DNA from: Sphingobacterium kitahiroshimense
GTDB taxonomy: Bacteria > Bacteroidota > Bacteroidia > Sphingobacteriales > Sphingobacteriaceae
Assembly (NCBI RefSeq): GCF_025961315.1
Contig: NZ_JAOQNK010000001.1
Coordinates: 1,860,001-1,924,000 of the forward strand
Direction of reading: 5' to 3'
DNA length: 64,000 nucleotides
In this document: in pieces, positions 27,767 through 36,411 of the stretch
Layout: every line of letters starts with the position of its first letter
How positions within the stretch are numbered: position 1 is the first letter of the stretch
Translations under genes and position numbers: made by a program
The notes under the pieces: model-generated
The model's database searches: none
The model's input: only the letters and a program-made list of their open reading frames with translations
What the model was told of the DNA's origin: nothing

Positions 27767-28507
27767 ATGACAAATGAAGCATCATCATTAAAACCATACA
27801 AGGACGCAAAAGACGGTAAAAAAGAGCAAGTTGCAGATATGTTTAACAACATATCCAAAACTTATGACTTTTTAAATCATTTTCTATCCTTAGGCATTGA
27901 TATCATCTGGCGTAAAAAAGCAATTAATGCTTTAAAATCCATCGCTCCGCAATATATGTTAGATGTAGCAACAGGAACTGGTGATTTCGCGCTGGAATCA
28001 ATTAAAATATTGAATCCAAAAAAAATAATCGGCGTAGACATTTCGCAAGGTATGCTTGATGTTGCACAGCAAAAGATTAAACAAAAAGGTTTATCTGAGC
28101 AATTTGAAGTACAACTTGGTGATTCAGAACAGTTGCAATTTGACGACAACACCTTCGATGCTGTAACGGTTGCATTTGGCGTCCGTAATTTTGAAAATCT
28201 AAATCAGGGCTTAGCAGATATCTGTCGTGTATTGAAGCCTGGCGGAAAAGCAATAATATTGGAATTTTCTAATCCTAAAAAATTTCCAATTAAACAATTG
28301 TATAATTTTTATTTTAAAAGAATAACCCCAACAATAGGAAAACTCTTCTCAAAAGATTCGAGTGCATACTCGTATCTACCTGAATCTGTAGCTCGATTTC
28401 CTGATGGTGAAAAATTCGCGGAAATTACAAAAGCCGTTGGTTTTTCAAACACAATAATTCGCCCCCAGACTTTTGGCGTTTGTACGATATATATTGCCAC
28501 AAAATAG
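27767..28507 (+). CDS. ubiE: demethylmenaquinone methyltransferase
   Basis: SAM-dependent C-methyltransferase of menaquinone synthesis (UbiE/MenG). It shows VADMFNNISKTYDFLNHFLSLGID, the SAM motif LDVATGTGDFALE, VAFGVRNFENLNQGL and the family signature LKPGGKAIILEFSNP. 246 residues. In a menaquinone-using Bacteroidota the substrate is demethylmenaquinone. It heads an operon with an SDR and yqeY. Confidence 0.96.
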   Translation: MTNEASSLKPYKDAKDGKKEQVADMFNNISKTYDFLNHFLSLGIDIIWRKKAINALKSIAPQYMLDVATGTGDFALESIKILNPKKIIGVDISQGMLDVAQQKIKQKGLSEQFEVQLGDSEQLQFDDNTFDAVTVAFGVRNFENLNQGLADICRVLKPGGKAIILEFSNPKKFPIKQLYNFYFKRITPTIGKLFSKDSSAYSYLPESVARFPDGEKFAEITKAVGFSNTIIRPQTFGVCTIYIATK

Positions 28508-28540
28508 AGAACCAATTTATTTTATTTTAAAATTAATTCA

Positions 28541-29305
28541 ATGTCAAAAACAGTATTCATTACAGGGGCAAGTTCAGGTATTGGAGAAGCTTGTGCAGAA
28601 GTCTTAGCGCGTGAAGGATATAATTTATTACTTTGTGCGCGTCGTTTCCAAAGATTAGAGGAAATTAGGGATAGACTTAATAAACAATATCCACAAATTG
28701 CGATCCATATCTTTGAACTTGATGTTCGCAATTATGATGAAGTAAAATCTAAAATTGAGAACTTACCTTCAGAGTGGAAAAATATAAATGTACTTATTAA
28801 TAATGCAGGATTAAGCCAGGGTTTAGATAGCATCCAAGATGGCGATATCGGCGATTGGGATCGCATGATCGACACAAATGTCAAAGGATTATTATATGTT
28901 ACAAAAACCGTCATACCGCTATTAGAAAATCAAGAGGGAGCACAACATATTGTCAATTTAGGATCTATAGCCGCTAAAGAGGTGTATCCAAATGGAAATG
29001 TCTACTGTGCCAGTAAACATGCAGTAGATGCACTTAATAAAGCAATGAGAATTGACTTACTTCCGAAAGGAATAAAAGTAACCGGCATAAATCCGGGAAT
29101 GGTAGAAACAGAGTTTTCAGAAGTGCGTTTTAAAGGTGATATCGAGCGTGCAAAAAATGTGTATAACGGAGTTGACGCTTTAACGGGAAAAGATATTGCT
29201 GAAACAATATCTTTCGTGATTAGCAGACCCAAGCATGTTAACATCAACGATCTCATTATTATGCCAACCGCACAAGCAACAGGAACGATTGTAAATAGAA
29301 AATAA
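28541..29305 (+). CDS. short-chain dehydrogenase/reductase (YdfG-like)
   Basis: NADP(H)-dependent oxidoreductase. The cofactor motif is TGASSGIGEACAEVL with an Arg following strand 2 (CARRFQRLEE), which favours NADPH. NNAGLSQGL and the catalytic YCASKHAV (Tyr-x-x-x-Lys) follow. The 254 residues and the end ...PTAQATGTIVNRK resemble the YdfG/serine dehydrogenase group acting on 3-hydroxy acids. The substrate is not determined. It lies 33 bases after ubiE. Confidence 0.9.
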   Translation: MSKTVFITGASSGIGEACAEVLAREGYNLLLCARRFQRLEEIRDRLNKQYPQIAIHIFELDVRNYDEVKSKIENLPSEWKNINVLINNAGLSQGLDSIQDGDIGDWDRMIDTNVKGLLYVTKTVIPLLENQEGAQHIVNLGSIAAKEVYPNGNVYCASKHAVDALNKAMRIDLLPKGIKVTGINPGMVETEFSEVRFKGDIERAKNVYNGVDALTGKDIAETISFVISRPKHVNINDLIIMPTAQATGTIVNRK

Positions 29306-29321
29306 TAAAATTCAGTTTAAT

Positions 29322-29771
29322 ATGACTTTAGAAGAAAAAATAAATCAAGATATCAAGACCGCAATGATCGCAAAAGATGCGAACAAATTACGTGGCTTAC
29401 GTGCTGTCAAAGCAGCTATTTTATTAGCAAAAACGGAAAAAGGTCACAGCGAAGAATTGACAGAAGAAACAGAAATTAAAGTTCTTCAAAAATTAGTAAA
29501 ACAACGTAAAGAATCCGCGGAAATTTACAAAACCCAAAACAGAGATGATCTGTATGCGATCGAAGTTGAAGAGCAAGAAGTAATTGAAGCATACTTACCA
29601 AAGCAACTCAGCAGAGAAGAAGTGGAAGCGATAATCAAAGAAATAATCAGCACAACTGGAGCTTCTACAGTAAAAGATATGGGCAAAGTAATGGGTGCTG
29701 CTAACCAACAATTAGCAGGAAAAGCCGACGGAAGAACAATTTCCGAGCTTGTAAAAAGTTTACTAGCTTAA
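29322..29771 (+). CDS. GatB/YqeY domain protein
   Basis: A 149-residue single-domain YqeY protein, related to the tRNA-binding tail of the GatB amidotransferase subunit. Diagnostic parts are AKDANKLRGLRAVKAAILLA, LVKQRKESAEIYK, EAYLPKQLSREE and VKDMGKVMGAANQQLAGKAD. It has a proposed role in tRNA or translation quality, not established. It lies 16 bases after the SDR gene and ends the operon. Confidence 0.92.
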   Translation: MTLEEKINQDIKTAMIAKDANKLRGLRAVKAAILLAKTEKGHSEELTEETEIKVLQKLVKQRKESAEIYKTQNRDDLYAIEVEEQEVIEAYLPKQLSREEVEAIIKEIISTTGASTVKDMGKVMGAANQQLAGKADGRTISELVKSLLA

Positions 29772-29790
29772 TTACATATACTTAATATAA

Positions 29791-29821
29791 AAAGGGCTAT
29801 AGTAATATAGCTCTTCTTTTT
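29791..29821 (+). terminator. terminator of the ubiE operon
   Basis: AGGGCTATA at 29793-29801 pairs with TATAGCTCT at 29806-29814 (one wobble), then a T-rich run that touches the next start codon at 29822. Confidence 0.55.
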
Positions 29822-30268
29822 ATGGAATTATTTTGGAAATATAAGACATTCTCTGAATTAACAACAGAAGAATTATATCGCATCCTCAAATTACGTGTTG
29901 ATGTCTTTGTGAATGAGCAACAATGCTTTTATCCAGAATTGGATAATAAAGATGATCAGTGCGCCCATATTTGGGCAGAAATCAATAATGAAATTGTTGT
30001 TTATGCCCGAATTGTACCACCAGGTCTATCTTATCCAGAACCGGCAATTGGCCGAGTTGTAACAAACCCATCCTTTAGAGGTAATAATTATGGGAAAGCT
30101 CTTATAAATAAATCGCTTACCTGCATATCTGAAAAGTATGGTAGCACAGCGATTCAGATAGGCGCGCAAACCTATCTAAAGAAATTTTATGAAAGCTTCG
30201 GATTTGAACAAGTATCCGATGAATACCTGGATTATGGAATCCCACATATTGACATGATAAAACCTTAA
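29822..30268 (+). CDS. GNAT N-acetyltransferase (ElaA family)
   Basis: A 148-residue acyltransferase of the GNAT fold. The ElaA pattern is clear: LYRILKLRVDVFVNEQQCFYPELD, ARIVPPG, then IGRVVTNPSFRGNNYGKALI as the acetyl-CoA pyrophosphate loop, and YGSTAIQIGAQTYLKKFYESFGF. Substrate unknown. Its ATG lies at the tail of a terminator hairpin, and DUF423 follows by 10 bases. Confidence 0.93.
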   Translation: MELFWKYKTFSELTTEELYRILKLRVDVFVNEQQCFYPELDNKDDQCAHIWAEINNEIVVYARIVPPGLSYPEPAIGRVVTNPSFRGNNYGKALINKSLTCISEKYGSTAIQIGAQTYLKKFYESFGFEQVSDEYLDYGIPHIDMIKP

Positions 30269-30278
30269 ACTTACTAAT

Positions 30279-30653
30279 ATGAATCATATTGTTATTATTA
30301 CTGCCGCAATATTAGGTTCTACAGCCATTATGCTGGGTGCCTTTGGTGCACACGCTTTTAAGAAACTAATTAGCGAAGAAAAACTAACCTCTTTTGAAGT
30401 AGGTGTTCGTTATCAAATGTATTCGGCTATTACCTTACTGGTCTTAGGGTTTAATTTACATTTCGACCTTTACAGTGAACGTTTTGTATTTTATAGTATA
30501 ACGGCAGGAACTTTATTATTTTCTATCAGTATCTACCTCCTGTCTTTTGCTCAATATTGGAATAAAAATTTAAAATTCTTAGGCCCAATTACACCATTAG
30601 GGGGACTGTTAATGATCGCTGGCTGGGTTGCGTTAATCATTCGTTTTATTTAA
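30279..30653 (+). CDS. DUF423 family membrane protein
   Basis: A 124-residue protein with four membrane helices. The first contains the family signature GSTAIMLGAFGAHAFKKLI, and later ones include YQMYSAITLLVLG and GPITPLGGLLMIAGW. Family function unknown. It forms a two-gene unit with the ElaA-type acetyltransferase. Its 3' end probably carries the promoter for the following riboswitch gene (TTG, 20 bases, TAACTTTA). Confidence 0.93.
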   Translation: MNHIVIITAAILGSTAIMLGAFGAHAFKKLISEEKLTSFEVGVRYQMYSAITLLVLGFNLHFDLYSERFVFYSITAGTLLFSISIYLLSFAQYWNKNLKFLGPITPLGGLLMIAGWVALIIRFI

Positions 30654-30666
30654 CTTTACCTATGTT

Positions 30667-30719
30667 AAGGCAATGATGTCTGCCACTAACCGCTTTAATG
30701 AGCTGATGACGTCTACTTT
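30667..30719 (+). promoter_or_regulatory. fluoride riboswitch (crcB motif)
   Basis: The aptamer can be aligned by eye with the known fluoride riboswitch. GGCAATGATGTCTGCC (30669-30684) is followed by the conserved AACCGCT, then AGCTGATGACGTCTAC (30701-30716). GATGTC pairs with GACGTC through one wobble, GGCA pairs with TGCC, and AGC(G)-type pairing closes the AACCGCT...AGCTGATG segment. A small hairpin (GATAC/GTATC, 30723-30737) lies between the aptamer and the start codon and could belong to the expression platform. The downstream gene is a CLC-F type fluoride exporter, the expected partner. Confidence 0.92.
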
Positions 30720-30772
30720 TGCTGATACTTTTTGTATCCGCTAGAATCGTTTATGACAATAAGTAAGTAGAC

Positions 30773-32068
30773 ATGTCAACTAAAAGTAACACTTTATCAA
30801 AAATAGCACTTAAAGAGAAGACTTTTTGTGCTTTAAAATGGATAGCGATCGCCATTTCAGTTGGGTTTATTGTAGGATCAATCTCAGCTTTCTTTCTCAC
30901 GAGCCTATCCTGGGTAACAAATTACAGAGATCTTCATCCGGTCATCATGCTAGGATTACCATTAGCAGGTTTAATAATTGGATTACTTTATCATTACTAT
31001 GGTGGCGCTTCAAGCAAAGGCAATAATCTCCTGCTTAAAGAATATTACCAAAGCGAACAGACCATCCCATTAAGAATGGCACCTTTGGTTTTATTCAGCA
31101 CGTTGCTTACACATCTTTTTGGAGGTTCCGCAGGAAGAGAAGGAACCGCTGTACAAATAGGAGGTGCAATCGCCGATCAATACTCAAGAATTTTCAAGTT
31201 AACTCATGACGATCGAAAGATTTTAATCATTATCGGGATAAGTGCGGGATTTGCTTCTGTTTTTGGAACCCCCTGGGCAGGTGCATTATTTGGACTGGAA
31301 GTTATAACTGGTGGAAAGTCAAGATTAAAAGCACTTATACCAAGTATCATGACAGCCTTTATTGCCAACTATGCCTGTTCTTTCTGGAATGTATCGCATA
31401 CCCATTATCACATTCGAGAAATCATCCCCGCACTCAATCCGCAACATCTACTTTATACGGTCATCACAGGTATAATTTTTGGATTAGTAGCTTATCTATT
31501 CACTGCATTCGGAGATATCTTTAGCTACATTTTCAGAAAGATTCAATACCCTCCCCTGCGTCCTTTTATTGGAGGTATTGTCCTTATTTTCCTAATATGG
31601 CAGCTAGGAACTACACAGTATATAGGTTTAGGAATTCCTACCATATTAGCCTCATTCGAAAGTCAATTAAATTCTTATGATTTTATTATCAAACTATTAC
31701 TAACCACTTTCACCCTTTCCGCAGGATTTAAAGGTGGAGAAGTAACACCATTATTTTTTATTGGTGCAACTCTAGGTAATGTCCTATTTGGAATTATTCC
31801 GCTACCAATGGGATTATTGGCCGCAATGGGTTTTATTGCTGTTTTTGCAGGAGCAACCAATACACCGCTGGCTTGTATACTGATGGGGGTAGAATTATTT
31901 GGGTTTGAAGCCAGTATTTATTTTGCAATTGCCTGTTTTGTCGCCTATTTCTTTTCTGGAGCAAAAGGAATCTATACAACTCAGATCATCACAGGCCCTA
32001 AACATCACTTCTATCTCCACATAAAAAAAAGGCAAAATGACATCTACGAACGATTAAGGAATCTATAA
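30773..32068 (+). CDS. CLC-F type fluoride/proton antiporter
   Basis: A 431-residue CLC-family membrane protein, expected to expel fluoride. It has GGSAGREGTAVQIGG with the gating glutamate, in the form typical of the CLC-F clade rather than the chloride type. The usual GSGIP anion-binding loop is replaced by GGASSKGNNLLL, followed by IPLRMAPLVL. About ten membrane helices are visible, with no CBS domains. The fluoride riboswitch directly upstream supports the fluoride assignment strongly. The gene is monocistronic. Confidence 0.93.
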   Translation: MSTKSNTLSKIALKEKTFCALKWIAIAISVGFIVGSISAFFLTSLSWVTNYRDLHPVIMLGLPLAGLIIGLLYHYYGGASSKGNNLLLKEYYQSEQTIPLRMAPLVLFSTLLTHLFGGSAGREGTAVQIGGAIADQYSRIFKLTHDDRKILIIIGISAGFASVFGTPWAGALFGLEVITGGKSRLKALIPSIMTAFIANYACSFWNVSHTHYHIREIIPALNPQHLLYTVITGIIFGLVAYLFTAFGDIFSYIFRKIQYPPLRPFIGGIVLIFLIWQLGTTQYIGLGIPTILASFESQLNSYDFIIKLLLTTFTLSAGFKGGEVTPLFFIGATLGNVLFGIIPLPMGLLAAMGFIAVFAGATNTPLACILMGVELFGFEASIYFAIACFVAYFFSGAKGIYTTQIITGPKHHFYLHIKKRQNDIYERLRNL

Positions 32069-32069
32069 T

Positions 32070-32117
32070 AAAAAAGTTCAAGGATTTGTCGCCAATAATC
32101 CATCCTTGAACTTCTTC
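32070..32117. terminator. bidirectional terminator
   Basis: AAGTTCAAGGAT (32074-32085) pairs with ATCCTTGAACTT (32102-32113). It serves the CLC gene and the convergent poxB. Confidence 0.8.
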
Positions 32118-32119
32118 AA

Positions 32120-33853
32120 CTACAACTCTTTAAGGTGTTTGTAGTTAGATTTAATCGTATCCAAAACTTCCTGCATTTTACCTCCAAGCATCAATTTAGA
32201 CATTGACTTTGCCATTCCTACCATTTGATCAAAATCAACCTTAGGAGGCATAGCTAGCGCATTTGGATTCGTAAAAACATTTAATAAAATTGGACCAGGA
32301 TGCGATAAAGCAAACTCAACAGCATTCCTAACCTCTTCAGGTTTATGTACATTCATACCTTTAAAACCCATCGCTTCCGCTATAGCGGCAAAATCAGGAT
32401 TTATCATATTGGTTTCGTTATCAGGTAGTCCGGCAACTTCCATCTCTAATTTGACCATACCAAGAGCCCGATTATTAAAAACAATTATTTTTACAGGCAG
32501 TTGATATTGATTAATAGTAGCTAAATCACCAAGCAACATCGACAATCCACCATCACCACATAATGCTATAACTTGCTGTTCCGGATGAGATAAAGCAGCT
32601 CCAATTGCCATTGGCATCGCATTGGCCATAGATCCATGGTTGAAAGAACCGAGCATCTGCCGTTTACCAGTCCCTGAAATAAAGCGCGCCCCCCAGACAC
32701 AGGTCATCCCCGTGTCCACCGTAAATATAGCACTGTCCGTAGCCAGTTCATCAATACAGTGTGCCAAATATTCTGGCTGAATTGTATCCTCCCCCCCTTT
32801 TTCTTGCATAAAACTATGCATATTGTCCTTTACTTTCTCATAGATCTTCAGCTGAGCTTCAAGGAAACTTGCATCTTCTTTTTGTTCCAGCAGCGGAAGA
32901 AGTGCCTGTAAAGTATGCTTGATATCTCCGCACAATCCCATTTCCAATTTTGCGCGTCGTCCTAATCGTTCAACAGCAGTATCAATTTGAATAATCTTAT
33001 TATTAGTAGGCATAAACTTATCATAAGGGAAATCCGTACCTAATAATAAAATCAAATCTGACTCATGCATACTTTGATAGGCTGCGGCTTGCCCTAGCAG
33101 ACCAGTCATTCCTATTTCGTAAGGATTATCATGTTGAATCCCCATTTTACCTCTAAAAGAATATCCCACTGGAGCTAAAATCTTTTGAGATAATTGTACA
33201 ATTTCAGGATGAGCCCCAGATGCTCCAATTCCGCAAAAAACGGTAACGCATTTACTCGCGTTAATAACTTTTGCAAGAGCGTCTAATTCACTATCAGAAG
33301 GCCGAATGACAGGATTAACATAAAATAATTGGGTAGACACCGAAGAATCTTCAGCTTTCATTTCTGATACATCCCCTGGCAAACCGATGACAGCAACTCC
33401 TTTCTGTCCTATTGCATGCTGTATGGCAGTCTGAATAATTCGAGGAGCCTGTTCTGCAGTAGTTATTAATTGGTTGTAACAACTGCAGTCATCAAAAAGC
33501 TTTACAGTATTTGTCTCTTGAAAATACCCCATCCCCATCTCCGAGGTATTAATTGTGGAAGCAATTACAATCATAGGAACGTGTGAACGATGAGCATCGT
33601 ACATGCCATTTATGAGATGAACGTGACCAGGCCCGCAACTACCTGCGCAACATGCTATTCCATCCAGTTCCGCTTCAGCAGCCGCTGCATAAGCCCCAAC
33701 TTCTTCATGACGCACATGAATCCATTTAAGTCGGCCATCTTTACGTATTGCTTCATTAAAAAAATTAAGACTATCTCCAGTAACTGCGTAAACGCGTTTT
33801 ACACCTGCTTCCACAAGCATTTCAACCAACTGATCTGCTACAATCTTTGCCAT
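32120..33853 (-). CDS. poxB: thiamine-diphosphate-dependent pyruvate oxidase/dehydrogenase (PoxB-like)
   Basis: Converts pyruvate to acetate and CO2 with electrons passed to quinone. A 577-residue ThDP enzyme with the catalytic Glu in WIHVRHEEVGAYAAAAEAEL, a central FAD-binding domain, and the ThDP motif GDGGLSMLLGDLATINQY...NN. The C-terminal 25 residues form a basic amphipathic helix like the lipid-binding tail of PoxB. Length and sequence fit PoxB better than acetolactate synthase. It is monocistronic. Confidence 0.9.
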   Translation of the reverse strand: MAKIVADQLVEMLVEAGVKRVYAVTGDSLNFFNEAIRKDGRLKWIHVRHEEVGAYAAAAEAELDGIACCAGSCGPGHVHLINGMYDAHRSHVPMIVIASTINTSEMGMGYFQETNTVKLFDDCSCYNQLITTAEQAPRIIQTAIQHAIGQKGVAVIGLPGDVSEMKAEDSSVSTQLFYVNPVIRPSDSELDALAKVINASKCVTVFCGIGASGAHPEIVQLSQKILAPVGYSFRGKMGIQHDNPYEIGMTGLLGQAAAYQSMHESDLILLLGTDFPYDKFMPTNNKIIQIDTAVERLGRRAKLEMGLCGDIKHTLQALLPLLEQKEDASFLEAQLKIYEKVKDNMHSFMQEKGGEDTIQPEYLAHCIDELATDSAIFTVDTGMTCVWGARFISGTGKRQMLGSFNHGSMANAMPMAIGAALSHPEQQVIALCGDGGLSMLLGDLATINQYQLPVKIIVFNNRALGMVKLEMEVAGLPDNETNMINPDFAAIAEAMGFKGMNVHKPEEVRNAVEFALSHPGPILLNVFTNPNALAMPPKVDFDQMVGMAKSMSKLMLGGKMQEVLDTIKSNYKHLKEL

Positions 33854-33946
33854 ATTAAATTATTTAAGTTAAGGGGAAATCAACACCCCCTATACTAAAT
33901 AACAATGAAAAATAGAATCAGTTTTAAAATATTCTGTTAATAAAGG

Positions 33947-35263
33947 CTATAATAGTTTACCCGTTAATAATAAGCCCGCAACGGTAAAATAAATAATCAA
34001 TCCGGATACATCAACCAAAGTTGCGACAAAAGGTGCTGACGCAGTTGCCGGATCTAAACCAAATCTGCGTAGTACAAATGGGATAACCGAACCGGATAAT
34101 GTACCCCAAAGCACAACAAAAAGTAAAGATAAAGAAACACTTAGTGCAATATAAACCCAGTAAATACCATAATCATATATCCCCAGTTCTTGCCAAAGTA
34201 AAATTCTAAGAAAACCAATAGTACCCAATATACCTCCCAAAATCAGACCAGATGAAATCTCACGTTTCATGACATACCACCAGTCCTTAAGTTTTATCTC
34301 TCCCAAAGCCATGGCTCGAATAATTAATGATGCAGCTTGCGATCCAGAATTTCCGCCACTAGAAATAATTAATGGAACAAATAAAGCAAGAACTACAGCC
34401 TTTTCAATTTCTCCGTCAAAGTAAGCCATCGCTGAAGCTGTTAGCATTTCACTTAAAAACAAAATAATCAACCAACCAGCTCTTTTTTGAATCAATTTAA
34501 GTAGCGGAGTTTTTGTATAAGCGACATCAAGTTCATCCATCCCGCCAAAACGTTGGATATCTTCCGTATCTCGATCTTTTATCTGATCCAATACATCATC
34601 AAATGTCACAATACCTACCAATACACCATTATCCGTCGTGATCGGAAGCGCACTTCGATCGTATTTCTGGAAAATCTCAAATGCCTCCTCCATAGGAGTT
34701 GCGGCTCTGATAGCAACAAAATTATGATCAATCAGTTCTGAAATTTCAGTATCTGTATCGGCTAATAACAACTCACCTATTTTTAAATCATCAATAAGCA
34801 CATTCTTTTCATCGACAACATATATAAAATTTAAGGTTTCAGCCTTCTTTCCAAAAAGCTTAATATGCTTAAAAACATGTTCAACAGTAAAATATGGTCT
34901 AACTTGGACATACATCGGGGTCATGAGATGTGCAATACTATTTTCATCATAGCCAATCAGCTTCAACGCTAACTGTTTTTCACGTTCATTTAACAAATTA
35001 ATTAAGTACTTAATCAAATCATCAGGTAAATCAGAAAATAGCTGATTCCTAATATCAGGCTTTAAGTTGTTAAGTAATTCTGTCAGTTCCGATTCTGAGA
35101 GGGATTTTGCTAGGCGATATTGAACATCCTTTTCTAAAAAAGAAAATATCTCGAGTTGCAAGTCAAAATCATAATGATTAAATTGCTCATACAAAGCCTC
35201 TTTGTCTAATTTACTTAGATTTTCAGCAATATCTGCGGGATGTACTTTTATTTTTTTACTCAT
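33947..35263 (-). CDS. mgtE: magnesium transporter MgtE
   Basis: Mg2+ channel of the inner membrane. An N-terminal helical gating domain (residues 1-125, with acidic LPDDLIKYLINLL) precedes two CBS domains (about 125-245; PITTDNGVLVGIVTFDDVLD). Five membrane helices include the pore motif LFVPLIISSGGNSGSQAASLIIRAMALGE and the end segment DPATASAPFVATLVDVSG. The 438 residues are typical. Confidence 0.95.
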   Translation of the reverse strand: MSKKIKVHPADIAENLSKLDKEALYEQFNHYDFDLQLEIFSFLEKDVQYRLAKSLSESELTELLNNLKPDIRNQLFSDLPDDLIKYLINLLNEREKQLALKLIGYDENSIAHLMTPMYVQVRPYFTVEHVFKHIKLFGKKAETLNFIYVVDEKNVLIDDLKIGELLLADTDTEISELIDHNFVAIRAATPMEEAFEIFQKYDRSALPITTDNGVLVGIVTFDDVLDQIKDRDTEDIQRFGGMDELDVAYTKTPLLKLIQKRAGWLIILFLSEMLTASAMAYFDGEIEKAVVLALFVPLIISSGGNSGSQAASLIIRAMALGEIKLKDWWYVMKREISSGLILGGILGTIGFLRILLWQELGIYDYGIYWVYIALSVSLSLLFVVLWGTLSGSVIPFVLRRFGLDPATASAPFVATLVDVSGLIIYFTVAGLLLTGKLL

Positions 35264-35330
35264 AAATAATTACTTTTTTAATCACCGCTAAAATCTAGAA
35301 GCTAAATTGCTAAAGTATTTTGTAAATATC

Positions 35331-36035
35331 TCAAAATTGAAGTTGACCAGGATTAAGCTCAATGGGATCTTTTCCTTGTTGAAATAATCGTGCAGACAGT
35401 TCACCTTTCAATTCAATTTGACCATGCTCAACATGTAACCAGCTACCCTCTCGTAAACCCAACACAGCCTGACTGTTGAATTGATGAAATTCTTGGATTC
35501 TTGTCTCTCTCGTTTCACCTTTATGTGTAGAGTTAGGATCTGGATCAAGATAATGTGGGTTGAGATTAAAAGGTAAAAACTGTAACGCTTCAAAACTTGG
35601 GGGATAAACGATCGGCATATCGTTAGTTGTACCAATTGTCAAGCCCGTTAAATTAGATCCAGCTGAAGTACCCACATAACGTAAACCAGAAGCAACAGCC
35701 GATTTAATTTCACTAACAAGATCCAATTCATACAAAGTCTTGAGCAAAAGAAAAGTATTTCCTCCCCCTATAAAAATTGCTTTTGCTTTTTTTATTGCAT
35801 CCTTTTGATCAGAAAAAGTGTGTAGACCCTTTACCCGAATTCCTTTATCTTTTAAAGCTTTCTGAACATTAGCTGTATATTCATCATAAGAAATACCAGA
35901 TGGCCTTGCGTAAGGTACAAATATCAATTCATCGGTCTGAATAAAGTCAACCAAATCATTTTTTATATAGGTCAAAAAAGAACTTCCATGGATCGTACTT
36001 GTACTGATAACAAGCAATCTAAAATTATTATTCAT
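35331..36035 (-). CDS. pepE: dipeptidase E (S51 family)
   Basis: Cleaves Asp-X dipeptides in the cytoplasm. The nucleophile is in VGTSAGSNLTG, preceded by FIGGGNTFLLLKTLYE. The conserved TTNDMPIVYPPSFEALQFLPF and NPHYLDPDP also match PepE. 234 residues. A TAAATTTG element lies 30 bases upstream (36066-36073). Confidence 0.93.
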   Translation of the reverse strand: MNNNFRLLVISTSTIHGSSFLTYIKNDLVDFIQTDELIFVPYARPSGISYDEYTANVQKALKDKGIRVKGLHTFSDQKDAIKKAKAIFIGGGNTFLLLKTLYELDLVSEIKSAVASGLRYVGTSAGSNLTGLTIGTTNDMPIVYPPSFEALQFLPFNLNPHYLDPDPNSTHKGETRETRIQEFHQFNSQAVLGLREGSWLHVEHGQIELKGELSARLFQQGKDPIELNPGQLQF

Positions 36036-36099
36036 ATCTATCTATCTTACCACTCAAAATTCATTCAAATTTAAAATTTATTATGTTATTTCATCATTA

Positions 36100-36148
36100 A
36101 AAAAGCTAGTGTGAAAATGATTTTAAAAACCTTTACTTTCACACTAGC
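36100..36148 (-). terminator. terminator of the SPFH/ribbon-helix-helix operon
   Basis: GCTAGTGTGAAA (36105-36116) pairs with TTTCACACTAGC (36137-36148), T-run on the minus strand. Confidence 0.75.
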
Positions 36149-36205
36149 AACTATCACATGTCAAATGCAATAAAACTCAATTAAGGATGTTAAACCAACC
36201 ACAAA

Positions 36206-36394
36206 CTACTCTGCTGATTTATCTGAAGTTGTTTTTATTTTTTTATCAAGTAAGCGCTTTTCTTCTTTCAACGCCTTATTCAATAAAAACTCTATTTGCC
36301 CGTTCACACTCCTAAATTCGTCGGCAGACCATTTTTCCAATGCCTTATATACATCACTATCAATCCGGAGCATGAAATTCTTTTTTTCCGCCAT
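36206..36394 (-). CDS. Arc-like ribbon-helix-helix DNA-binding protein
   Basis: A 62-residue protein. An N-terminal strand KKNFMLRID is followed by helix VYKALEKWSADEFRSVNGQIEFLLNKAL, the pattern of Arc/MetJ-type dimers, in which the strand reads DNA. The tail is highly charged. It starts 17 bases after the SPFH gene, so both are one operon. It may bind the repeats at that operon's promoter (37297-37318); this is inference. An alternative is a membrane-protein accessory with an Arc-like fold. Confidence 0.8.
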   Translation of the reverse strand: MAEKKNFMLRIDSDVYKALEKWSADEFRSVNGQIEFLLNKALKEEKRLLDKKIKTTSDKSAE

Positions 36395-36411
36395 ATTATT
36401 TATGAATAAAA

